Source of the DNA: Halothiobacillaceae bacterium
GTDB lineage: Bacteria > Pseudomonadota > Gammaproteobacteria > Halothiobacillales > Halothiobacillaceae
Direction of reading: 5' to 3'
Assembly: GCA_016938615.1 (NCBI GenBank)
Contig: JAFGUH010000219.1
Location: forward strand, 1-34,948
Length of the DNA: 34,948 nt
Each line of letters begins with the position of its first letter. Position 1 is the first letter of the stretch. The notes beneath the pieces were generated by a model. It worked only from the letters and a program-made list of their open reading frames with translations, searched no databases and was not told the origin of the DNA. A program made the translations under genes and the position numbers. This document shows, one piece after another, positions 26,165 to 34,948 of this stretch.

Positions 26165-26748
26165 ACGGTGTACTCGCCGCCGGGGTCGAGCAGGCGGGCG
26201 AACACGAACCAGGCGTCGGAGAGACGATTGAGGTAGGTCGCCAGGCCAGCGCAGCCATCGCCCTGGCCAGCGCCGCCATCGCCCTGGCCGGCGCAGCCAT
26301 CGCCCCGGCACCAGGCCCAGGCGAGGCGTTCGACCCGGCGCGTACCGGTGCGGGCCAGGTGGGCCCGCGCCATCGCCTCGCTGCCGCCGGGCAGTATGAA
26401 TTCGCGAAGCGGCGGCAGATCGCCGTTGGCCGCCTCCAGCCAGGTCTCCAGATTTCCGAGCGACGGCAGCTGCGCCGTCTCGGCCATCGCGCCCATCGCG
26501 ACGAAGCCGCCCAGATCGAAGATCGCCTGCTGCTGTTCGCGGACGAACTTCAGGAGCCTAGGTTCACCCGCCAGCGAGACGGCCAGCGAACCGAGCCGGG
26601 CATTGAGTTCGTCGAGTTCACCGAGCAGTTCGATAGCGACGTCCTGCTTGGGCAGCCGGCTACCGTCGGCGAGCCCGGTCTCGCCGCGATCGCCGCTGCG
26701 GGTGACCACGCGCGACAGTCGTGGGCGTTCGCGATCCGATTCAGTCAT
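26125..26748 (-). CDS. Cob(I)alamin adenosyltransferase, PduO type, with repeat insertion
   Basis: This enzyme transfers the adenosyl group of ATP to cob(I)alamin (or cobinamide), the last step in making adenosylcobalamin. The PduO-type ATP site is near the N-terminus (VVTRSGDRGETGLADGSRLPKQD, residues 14-36), with ELDELNARLG and the helix residues RRVER (137-141) and YLNRLSDAWFVFAR (172-185). Between the last two motifs is an unusual glycine-rich insert at residues 148-168, made of three seven-residue units, RGDGCAG, QGDGGAG and QGDGCAG, from a 21-bp tandem repeat. The C-terminus is extended and overlaps the YihY-like gene tail to tail. The start at ATG 26748 is one base after the stop of the upstream membrane gene, suggesting coupling. 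Confidence 0.9.
   Translation of the reverse strand: MTESDRERPRLSRVVTRSGDRGETGLADGSRLPKQDVAIELLGELDELNARLGSLAVSLAGEPRLLKFVREQQQAIFDLGGFVAMGAMAETAQLPSLGNLETWLEAANGDLPPLREFILPGGSEAMARAHLARTGTRRVERLAWAWCRGDGCAGQGDGGAGQGDGCAGLATYLNRLSDAWFVFARLLDPGGEYTVYWRGASSERSPD
26245..26307 (-). repeat. 21-bp tandem repeat, three copies, in-frame
   Basis: Three units lie at 26307-26287, 26286-26266 and 26265-26245 on the coding strand. They differ by only a few bases and are exactly in phase with codons of the adenosyltransferase gene, so a change in copy number would keep the frame. Confidence 0.92.
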
Positions 26749-26749
26749 G

Positions 26750-27280
26750 TCAGCCGGCCTGTGGCTCACTGCCAGGTACGTCCGTGGGCCAGTCGAGCGG
26801 GCCGTCGACCAGCACCTTGACGGCGAACACGATGATCGCCGCGACGCCCCAGAGCAGCCCGGCGACCACGCCCAGGTCGACGATGCCATGCCACGGCTGC
26901 GGCAATTGATGCACCACGAGCACCAGCGCCACCACGCCGGCCGTCACCGACATGGCGACGATCCGGCGCTTTTTGGTCGCGTGGATATATCCCATGCAAT
27001 AAATCGGCGCGAGCAGCACATGCCAGCCGACCGGGTGGTGGGCGAGGTACGTGGCACGGGCGACCACCCGCGGGGAAAACCCCTTCTGGAAGCCCTTGTA
27101 TCCTTCGCCGTAGAGCATGAACGCCATCCAGCCGGCGAAGAACGCCCAGTGCCACCAGGCCCAGGGCGTCTGCCAACCCTCGACGGCGAAGAAAGACAGG
27201 CGATAGATGGCCCAGGCCAGCAGGCCACACAGTCCAAGCACGCCCCAGACCGCTCCGATCACACCCAATGACTTGTTCAC
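26750..27280 (-). CDS. Small integral membrane protein of unknown function
   Basis: GTG 27278-27280 with GGGGGAG seven to eight bases upstream gives 176 residues. About five hydrophobic helices are seen (near 6-27, 42-57, 84-100, 107-125 and 133-157). The loop after the second helix is striking: EGYKGFQKGFSPRVVARA, then YLAHHPVGWHVLLAPIYCMGYIHATKKRR, with several histidines and tryptophans near the membrane surface. I do not recognise the family with certainty. Its stop is one base before the cobalamin adenosyltransferase start, so the two are probably an operon, but a cobalamin role is only inference. Confidence 0.75.
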   Translation of the reverse strand: MNKSLGVIGAVWGVLGLCGLLAWAIYRLSFFAVEGWQTPWAWWHWAFFAGWMAFMLYGEGYKGFQKGFSPRVVARATYLAHHPVGWHVLLAPIYCMGYIHATKKRRIVAMSVTAGVVALVLVVHQLPQPWHGIVDLGVVAGLLWGVAAIIVFAVKVLVDGPLDWPTDVPGSEPQAG

Positions 27281-27350
27281 GGCGACTCCCCCCGGACCTG
27301 TGGCCCTGTGACGATGCGTTGGGTTCTTTGGCGAAACAACGGAGTTTATC

Positions 27351-28070
27351 ATGGGCTCAACCACCGATTCCGAGTGCCCTGCCCCGATGAATCCCCGCAG
27401 CCGCCGCGAGATGTTCGCCCGTTTTCAACGTCAGCGCCCCGAGCCGACCACCGAGCTCGAATACCGCTCGCCATTCGAGTTGCTGGTGGCGGTGGTGCTC
27501 TCCGCGCAAGCGACCGACGTCGGTGTGAACAAGGCGACCCGGCCACTGTTCGCCCGCGCCGACAGCCCGCAGGCGATCCTCGACGTGGGACTCGACGAAC
27601 TGACCGATGCGATCCGCACCATCGGGCTGTACAAGACCAAGGCGAAGAACGTCTACGCCCTGTGCCAACAACTGATCGACAAGCATGGCGGCGAGGTGCC
27701 CGATGATCGCGAGGCACTCGAGGCACTGCCCGGCGTGGGCCGAAAGACCGCCAACGTGGTGCTCAACACCGTCTTCCGCCAGCCGACCATGGCGGTCGAC
27801 ACCCACATCTTTCGCGTCGCCAACCGCACCGGCCTGGCCAAGGGCAAGACCGTGCGCGCCGTCGAGGACCGACTCCTCAAGGTCATCCCGAAGGAATACC
27901 AGCTTGATGCCCACCACTGGCTGATCCTGCATGGCCGCTACGTCTGCAAGGCGCGTCGCCCCGACTGCGGCGCCTGTATCGTTTGCGACCTGTGTGATTT
28001 TCGCGACAAGACCGAGGAATGCAGCCCCGAGATGATCGCCCGCTACGCTACCGAACCCACCGAGGCCTGA
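27351..28070 (+). CDS. nth: Endonuclease III
   Basis: Nth is a DNA glycosylase/AP lyase that removes oxidised pyrimidines in base excision repair. The helix-hairpin-helix LPGVGRKTANVVLN carries the catalytic lysine K132, and D150 lies in AVDTHIFRV. The [4Fe-4S] cluster ligands are C199, C206, C209 and C215 (C-x6-C-x2-C-x5-C), with an additional C212. ATG 27351 has GGAG six bases upstream; ATG 27387 gives a length and start closer to E. coli Nth but lacks a ribosome site. The 239-residue product also carries a short C-terminal tail. DUF1841 follows after five bases. Confidence 0.95.
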   Translation: MGSTTDSECPAPMNPRSRREMFARFQRQRPEPTTELEYRSPFELLVAVVLSAQATDVGVNKATRPLFARADSPQAILDVGLDELTDAIRTIGLYKTKAKNVYALCQQLIDKHGGEVPDDREALEALPGVGRKTANVVLNTVFRQPTMAVDTHIFRVANRTGLAKGKTVRAVEDRLLKVIPKEYQLDAHHWLILHGRYVCKARRPDCGACIVCDLCDFRDKTEECSPEMIARYATEPTEA

Positions 28071-28075
28071 CTGTC

Positions 28076-28507
28076 ATGTACTCCAGCGACCGCCGCAAGA
28101 TGCGCCAGCCCTTTATCGATGCCTGGACCAAGGGCAAACAGAAAAAGCCGCTGGCGCCGATCGAGCAGATGATCTTCGAGGTGATCCGCGATCACCCCGA
28201 ATACCACTCGCTGCTCGACCAGCCCGAGTTCGCCCTGGAGGCCGACTGGCCCCCGGAGATGGGCGTAACCAACCCCTTCCTGCACATGAGCATGCACCTC
28301 TCCCGGCGCGAGATGGTGCAGACCGACCGCCCGGCCGGCATCCGCTCGGTGCACTCGGAACTGTCCCTGAAGAAGGCCGATCCGCTGGAAGCCGAACACG
28401 AGATGATCGACTGCCTCGGCGAGGCCCTCTGGCAGGCCCAGCAGAATGGCGGCCCACCCGACGAGGCCAAGCTCATGGAGTGCCTCAAGGACAAGCTCAA
28501 GCGCTAG
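28076..28507 (+). CDS. DUF1841 family protein
   Basis: This 143-residue soluble protein matches the DUF1841 family, known from beta- and gammaproteobacteria and of unknown function. Marks are MYSSDRRKMRQPFIDAWTK, LAPIEQMIFEVIRDHPEYH, NPFLHMSMHLSRREMVQTDRP and EHEMIDCLGEALWQAQ. GAGG lies about ten bases before the ATG, overlapping the end of nth, and the two genes are likely co-transcribed. No signal peptide or membrane helix is present. Confidence 0.85.
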   Translation: MYSSDRRKMRQPFIDAWTKGKQKKPLAPIEQMIFEVIRDHPEYHSLLDQPEFALEADWPPEMGVTNPFLHMSMHLSRREMVQTDRPAGIRSVHSELSLKKADPLEAEHEMIDCLGEALWQAQQNGGPPDEAKLMECLKDKLKR

Positions 28508-28558
28508 GCATCACCTCGTCGGTCGCCCGGCCAGCGCATCACCAGCACCCTTGGGGGT

Positions 28559-28600
28559 CTAGGCTTGACCTAGTGAATGATCTCAAACCCAGAGGTGCGA
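28559..28600 (+). promoter_or_regulatory. Possible copper ATPase operator/promoter region
   Basis: A TTGACC (28565-28570) sits between the arms of a short inverted repeat, CTAGG (28559-28563) and CCTAG (28569-28573). No acceptable -10 follows at 16-20 bp, so this is only a weak candidate. The ribosome site AGAGG lies about nine bases before the ATG. Confidence 0.2.
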
Positions 28601-28604
28601 CCTA

Positions 28605-30940
<2,336 letters not shown>

Positions 30941-30941
<1 letters not shown>

Positions 30942-31035
30942 GGAAGGTCTACGCGAATCCGATGCCACTGAAGGCTTGGCGAGTCGTTCGTGATCAAGAC
31001 GCGCAAAGCGATATCGGATTCGCGCAGACCTTCCC
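30941..31035. mobile_element. 95-bp palindromic mobile repeat, intact copy
   Basis: The arms at 30941-30963 and 31013-31035 are 23-bp inverted repeats with a single mismatch, around a 49-bp centre. The ends read GGGAAGGTCT...AGACCTTCCC. TTA flanks both sides (30938-30940 and 31036-31038), consistent with a 3-bp target duplication. The centre contains CGAGTCGTTCGTGATCA, shared in reverse orientation with the copy at 31775-31869. It encodes no protein, so it would have been moved by a transposase elsewhere; TNA duplications are known for some IS5-family elements. Confidence 0.8.
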
Positions 31036-31497
31036 TTAGTCGCTCTCCTCGAGCGGCCAATCGACCACGTGGGTCTCCCAGTCGATCGAGTCACGGTCGG
31101 CGTTCTCGGCGATCACGGCGCGCCCGGCGACCGAGTAACCGCTTTTCATGGTGCTGGCTGGATCACCGGTGAGCAGCGGGTGCCACGATGGCAGGTCGCG
31201 CCCCTCGGCGATGCGGCGGTAGGCGCAGGTGGGCGGCAACCAGTCGAACTCCTCGACGTCCTCGGGGCGTAGCCAGACGCAACCGGGCACGCGGGTCTGG
31301 CGGTTGAGGTAATCCGTGCACTGGCAGGTGCCGGCGTCCAGCAGGTGGCAGGCGACGTCCGTGTAGTAGACGTCACCGCCGTCGTCCTCGACCTTCTCGA
31401 GACAGCACTTGGCACAACCGTCGCAGAGGGACTCCCACTCCGACGAACTCATTTCGCTTAGGCGCTTCTCGCGCCAGAAGGGCAATGTTTCGCTCAT
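31036..31497 (-). CDS. ycgN: YcgN family cysteine-rich protein (UPF0260)
   Basis: The 153-residue cytosolic protein has the same length as E. coli YcgN and belongs to the YkgJ-like family, thought to bind zinc or iron through cysteines. The first cluster is [12 protein letters not shown] (C25, C28, C31, C32), followed by [20 protein letters not shown] and [12 protein letters not shown]. Function is unknown. The ATG at 31495-31497 fixes the usual [11 protein letters not shown] start. Its TAA stop directly touches the palindromic element, and the gene is convergent with the copper ATPase gene. Confidence 0.9.
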   Translation of the reverse strand: MSETLPFWREKRLSEMSSSEWESLCDGCAKCCLEKVEDDGGDVYYTDVACHLLDAGTCQCTDYLNRQTRVPGCVWLRPEDVEEFDWLPPTCAYRRIAEGRDLPSWHPLLTGDPASTMKSGYSVAGRAVIAENADRDSIDWETHVVDWPLEESD

Positions 31498-31690
31498 GAA
31501 CGTGACCGGAACCGACAGTTGGCCGAGAGTCGAGGCTGAACGAGGACGGCAGCTGCCGGTGCGTGCACGATCCACACGCCAACCGGGTCGCAACCCAGCT
31601 CGTTCGCAGGCGGGCGGCATTGCCCCGACGCGGATCGGCAGACTATCACGCGACAGGACTCGGGACGGTCGCCTCGCCCGGGAAACCCTG

Positions 31691-31729
31691 CCACGTGACT
31701 CGGCCACGTGACTCGGCCACATGACTCGG
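31691..31729. repeat. 13-bp direct repeat, three copies
   Basis: Three adjacent units CCACGTGACTCGG (the third has CCACATGACTCGG) lie at 31691-31703, 31704-31716 and 31717-31729. The first two contain the palindrome CACGTG. They could be protein-binding sites or simply a slippage product. Confidence 0.85.
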
Positions 31730-31774
31730 GAACGAGGCGGTATGCGATCATCCCGGACTCCAGTCAAGCACGTA

Positions 31775-31869
31775 AGGAACCTCTGCACGAATGCCATACT
31801 GCGCTGCACACCCTGATCACGAACGACTCGCTACGCTTTCAGGGGCATTGCATTCGTGGAGGGTTTCCC
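31775..31869. mobile_element. 95-bp palindromic mobile repeat, decayed copy
   Basis: This is a second member of the family at 30941-31035, in opposite orientation. An 18-base internal block (TGATCACGAACGACTCGC) is identical to the reverse complement of the first copy, followed by similar sequence around TTTCAG and GGCAT. Its ends, GGAACCTCTGCACGAAT and the complement of ATTCGTGGAGGGTTTCC, match at 14 of 17 positions. No target duplication remains. Confidence 0.7.
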
Positions 31870-32031
31870 AAAAAGGAACGGGCATCGAAACGACCATGCA
31901 CGACCTGACAAACCACGGCCGAGACGCGGCCCGCCGACACGCACACCGGCAATCGACGACATCCCGGGAAGAGGCCGGCCATCCGCGACCCGCGGTTCCG
32001 GGCCGCTTCGGTCGAAGCAGGCACTGAGCGC

Positions 32032-32265
32032 ATGGATCTGTTTCTCGTCGCCCTGGTCGCACTGGTCATGATTGTCCTTGCCGTCCGTCGGCGTCGGCGG
32101 CGCCAGCCGTCACGCCGCGGACGGCCCCGGAACGCCCGTGGCTGGTCGTTCTCGCGCCATCCGCAAGAGGACTGGCGCTACTGGCGCGACCTCGCGATCC
32201 TGATCGCGCTGATCCTGGCCTTGTTGGTAGCGACCGCCCTGCTCACCGGTCAATCCTCGACCTGA
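32032..32265 (+). CDS. Small two-helix membrane protein, hypothetical
   Basis: The frame encodes 77 residues: a helix (about 3-18, LFLVALVALVMIVLAV), a strongly basic linker (RRRRRRQPSRRGRPR), a Trp-rich stretch (DWRYWRD) and a second helix (about 54-71). The pattern is that of a real small membrane protein, and no other frame here looks better. The ribosome site is weak and no family is recognised. It lies about 200 bp before ccoN on the same strand. Confidence 0.45.
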   Translation: MDLFLVALVALVMIVLAVRRRRRRQPSRRGRPRNARGWSFSRHPQEDWRYWRDLAILIALILALLVATALLTGQSST

Positions 32266-32379
32266 ACTTATCCGACCGGAAGACACCCCTCAGCCTGCCA
32301 GCTACCCGGTGACACCCCCCGGGAACGGCCACTCGCGCGAGCGCGGACGCGACCCCTGTTGCGGCTGACTCCTGCCAAC

Positions 32380-32428
32380 ATGAACAGGATTCATTGCAAT
32401 GCCATTCGAATTTAGTTATACCTTATAT
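32380..32428 (+). promoter_or_regulatory. Candidate ccoN promoter with inverted repeat
   Basis: TTGCAA (32394-32399) and TATACC (32417-32422) are 17 bp apart, in the only AT-rich patch of the region. A 15-bp inverted repeat, ATGAA-N5-TTCAT (32380-32394), abuts the -35, and ATTGCAAT (32393-32400) is itself palindromic. No FNR/ANR consensus box (TTGAT-N4-ATCAA) is present. Sequence between 32266 and 32379 shows nothing else. Confidence 0.4.
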
Positions 32429-32466
32429 GCTTAAGTAGAACGCCCGAACGAACGAGGTGATCGCCC

Positions 32467-33933
32467 ATGACTCTTGCAGCTCGCGCTGATACACGCTCGC
32501 CGACGCAGGCCGGCGAGATGTACCAATACGACATCATTCGCTGGTTCGCCGTCGCGGCCGTGGTCTGGGGCATCATCGGCATGGCCGCAGGTGTCTACAT
32601 AGCCAGCGAGTTGGCATGGCCCTTCCTGAACTTCAACATCGCCGAGATCACCTTCGGTCGATTGCGTCCCGTACACACCAATCTCGTGATCTTCGGCTTC
32701 GGCGGCAACGCGCTGATCGCCACGTCGCTGTACATCGTCCAGCGCACCTGCCAGGCACGGCTGTGGGGCAAGGATTCGCTGCACCACGGGCTGTTCTGGC
32801 TGTGGCAGATCATCCTGCTGGTCGGGGCGGCCTCCCTGCTCGCCGGTCATAGCCAGTCCCGCGAGTACGCCGAGTTCCCGTTCGCGGTCGACATCCTGAT
32901 CCTGATCGCCTGGACGACCTACTTCGTCATCTACCTGGGCACGATCCTGCGCCGCTCGCAGCCGCACATCTACGTGGCGAACTGGTTCTATCTCGCGTTC
33001 ATCCTCGCCACGGCGCTGCTGCACATCTTCAACAACCTGCAGATCCCGCTGTCGGGCTGGACCTCATACTCGGTGTTCTCGGGCACCCAGGACGCGATGA
33101 CCCAGTGGTGGTACGGCCATAACGTGGTTGGCTTCATCCTGACCGTCGGGTTCCTCGGCATGATGTACTACTTCGTGCCCAAGCAGGCCGGGCGGCCGAT
33201 CTACTCCTACCGGCTGTCGATCGTCCACTTCTGGGCGCTGTCGTTCCTGTACATGTGGGTCGGTGCACACCACTTGCACTGGACCGCGTTGCCCGACTGG
33301 GTCTCCACCCTGGCCGCGGCGTTCTCCATCCTCCTGCTGCTGCCGTCCTGGGGCGGGATGATCAACGGCGTGATGACGCTCTCGGGGGCCTGGGAGAAAC
33401 TGCGCACCGATCCGATCATCCTGTTCCTGATCACGGCGCTGGCCTTTTACGGCATGTCGACCTTCGAGGGGCCGATGCTGTCGCTCAAATCGGTCAACGC
33501 CCTGTCGCACTACACCGACTGGACCATTGGCCACGTGCATTCCGGCGCGCTGGGCTGGGTGGCGATGATCACGATCGGCTCGTTCTACCACATGGTCCCG
33601 CGGATCTGGGGCAAGGCGCTGTACTCGACCAAGCTGGTGTTCGTCCACTTCTGGCTGGCGACCATCGGCATCGTGCTCTATATCGTCGCCCTGTGGGTCG
33701 CCGGCATCGGTCAGGGCCTGATGCTGCGGGCCTTCGACGAGTACGGCAACCTGGCCTACACCTTCATCGAGACCGTGTCGTTCATGCATATCCCGTATGT
33801 CGTGCGGGCCCTCGGCGGCGCCATCTTCCTCGCCGGCTTCGTGCTGATGGCCTACAACCTGCTGCGCACGATCACGGCGGGCGCGACCGTCGCCGAGCGT
33901 CAGCGCGCCACGGCGGCAGCCACCGCTTCCTGA
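32467..33933 (+). CDS. ccoN: cbb3-type cytochrome c oxidase subunit I, solitary gene
   Basis: CcoN is the catalytic subunit of the high-affinity cbb3 oxidase, holding heme b, heme b3 and CuB in the inner membrane. The 488-residue protein has about 12 helices. Metal ligands are seen in [40 protein letters not shown] (the His pair for CuB) and [14 protein letters not shown]. The segment [19 protein letters not shown] carries the Tyr that crosslinks to a CuB His in this family. The ribosome site GAGGTGAT is six bases before the ATG. Unlike the usual ccoNOQP operon, a strong terminator follows directly and the next gene is on the other strand. It may be an alternative CcoN subunit, like the orphan ccoN genes of Pseudomonas. 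Confidence 0.94.
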   Translation: MTLAARADTRSPTQAGEMYQYDIIRWFAVAAVVWGIIGMAAGVYIASELAWPFLNFNIAEITFGRLRPVHTNLVIFGFGGNALIATSLYIVQRTCQARLWGKDSLHHGLFWLWQIILLVGAASLLAGHSQSREYAEFPFAVDILILIAWTTYFVIYLGTILRRSQPHIYVANWFYLAFILATALLHIFNNLQIPLSGWTSYSVFSGTQDAMTQWWYGHNVVGFILTVGFLGMMYYFVPKQAGRPIYSYRLSIVHFWALSFLYMWVGAHHLHWTALPDWVSTLAAAFSILLLLPSWGGMINGVMTLSGAWEKLRTDPIILFLITALAFYGMSTFEGPMLSLKSVNALSHYTDWTIGHVHSGALGWVAMITIGSFYHMVPRIWGKALYSTKLVFVHFWLATIGIVLYIVALWVAGIGQGLMLRAFDEYGNLAYTFIETVSFMHIPYVVRALGGAIFLAGFVLMAYNLLRTITAGATVAERQRATAAATAS

Positions 33934-33957
33934 CGCGCGACTCGCCGCGAACGAGAG

Positions 33958-33991
33958 AAACCCCGCGCCGGTCTCGGTCGCGGGGTTTTTT
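33958..33991 (+). terminator. Rho-independent terminator after ccoN
   Basis: The stem CCCCGCG (33961-33967) pairs with CGCGGGG (33979-33985), extended by AAA/TTT. It has an 11-base loop and is followed at once by six T's (33986-33991). It ends 58 bp after the ccoN stop. Confidence 0.95.
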
Positions 33992-34099
33992 GTGGTGGCC
34001 ATGACCCGTGTGATCCGGGGCATCGCCACGATCAAGGGGCGATCATGGATTGGCCATCGTCACGTTCGGCCCCGGGACGGCCCTCGTCGGCCCGCGGGC

Positions 34100-34435
34100 T
34101 CATTCCATCGCGCCAAACGCGGCCTCACCCTCGGCGCCGTCGGCGATGCGGACGGCGCGCCGGAGGTCGGTGACATAGATGCGGCCGTCGCCCGCGTGGC
34201 CTGCACCGGTGCGGGCATGATCCCGAAGGCAGCTCACCACCGCGTCGGCGAGCGCGTCGGGCACCTCGATCTCGATACGAGTCAGTGTCACCCGGGCCGT
34301 CATGCCGCCCTCCCCCGCGTGACCAAACCCACTGACCGGCATCACGGCCACGCCGGGAACACCGGGCATGGCTTCGAGGGCGTCGACCACGGCATCGGTC
34401 ATCGATTCGCGAATGTACGCCTTGATTTCCTTCAT
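34100..34435 (-). CDS. PII-like protein linked to metal RND efflux
   Basis: The 111-residue protein starts MKEIKAYIRESMTDAVVDAL, as in PII (GlnB/GlnK), and keeps the B-loop signature TGAGHAGDGRIYV with the VRI strand after it. The T-loop region (VSGFGHAGEGGMTARVTLTRIEIEVPD) differs from classical PII and lacks the uridylylated Tyr51 segment. PII proteins of this type, called PII-NG, are known to lie next to CzcA/CusA-type efflux genes and are thought to sense something related to metal or energy state. AGGAGG lies just before the ATG, and the gene begins 14 bp after the efflux gene stop. Confidence 0.85.
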   Translation of the reverse strand: MKEIKAYIRESMTDAVVDALEAMPGVPGVAVMPVSGFGHAGEGGMTARVTLTRIEIEVPDALADAVVSCLRDHARTGAGHAGDGRIYVTDLRRAVRIADGAEGEAAFGAME

Positions 34436-34449
34436 GATCTTCCTCCTGT

Positions 34450-34948
<499 letters not shown>

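Larger units (their letters stand above)
31498..32031. other. Intergenic region ycgN / small membrane ORF
   Basis: No gene of conviction is seen in these 534 bases. The region holds a perfect 12-bp palindrome (CGGCAGCTGCCG, 31547-31558), a triple 13-bp repeat (31691-31729) and a decayed palindromic element (31775-31869). No clear promoter was found for ycgN. Confidence 0.5.

Noticed and set aside
28559-28600. CueR/MerR-type promoter before copA
   Set aside because: TTGACC is present, but no -10 at 19-20 bp and no CueR-like dyad could be found.
31691-31729. CRISPR-like repeats
   Set aside because: The units are directly adjacent with no spacers and no cas genes are nearby.

Overview
The window is a dense, high-GC stretch of bacterial chromosome. 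Gene content and protein sequences point to a gammaproteobacterium: pcnB-folK-panB-panC, accA-tilS, metZ (O-succinylhomoserine route), yqcC and ycgN homologues, a cbb3 oxidase subunit and an Mrp/Pha antiporter. The combination would suit a salt-exposed, respiring and possibly sulfur-oxidising or halotolerant member of the group, but the genus is inference. No tRNA, rRNA, CRISPR array, prophage or transposase gene was seen.

Layout. (1) 1-2651: the 5' two thirds of prfB on the minus strand, with a programmed +1 frameshift site, divergent from dacB (PBP4-type peptidase). (2) 2780-9030: a minus-strand housekeeping run pcnB-folK-panB-panC (overlapping or closely spaced genes: RNA polyadenylation, folate and pantothenate synthesis), then accA-tilS (fatty acid synthesis, tRNA-Ile lysidine). 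(3) 9397-15494: a complete six-gene Mrp-type Na+/H+ antiporter operon, mnhAB(fused)-C-D-E-F-G, whose leader holds competing inverted repeats and a U-run. (4) 15549-20962: minus-strand genes for a four-TM PAS sensor with no recognisable output domain, gltX, and an ArnT/PMT-like membrane glycosyltransferase; a 142-bp MITE-like palindrome lies between the sensor gene and gltX. (5) 21089-24623: a secreted FlgT-like protein, facing thiD-yqcC-metZ. (6) 24773-28507: a YihY/BrkB membrane protein converging on and overlapping a PduO-type cobalamin adenosyltransferase that carries an in-frame tandem-repeat insertion; then a small membrane protein, nth and a DUF1841 gene. (7) 28605-31497: a copper-type P1B ATPase and a ycgN-like gene, separated exactly at their stop codons by a 95-bp palindromic mobile repeat. 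(8) 31498-34948: a second, decayed copy of that repeat, a triple 13-bp repeat, a small two-TM ORF, a solitary ccoN with its own terminator, and the end of a metal-RND efflux gene followed by a PII-like gene.

The most notable items are: the prfB frameshift site, which has UAA where the canonical site has UGA; the palindromic element that inserted into a TTA shared by two convergent stop codons while keeping both stops; and the candidate switch-like leader of the Mrp operon. All functional statements come from reading the sequence and family knowledge; no database search was run.
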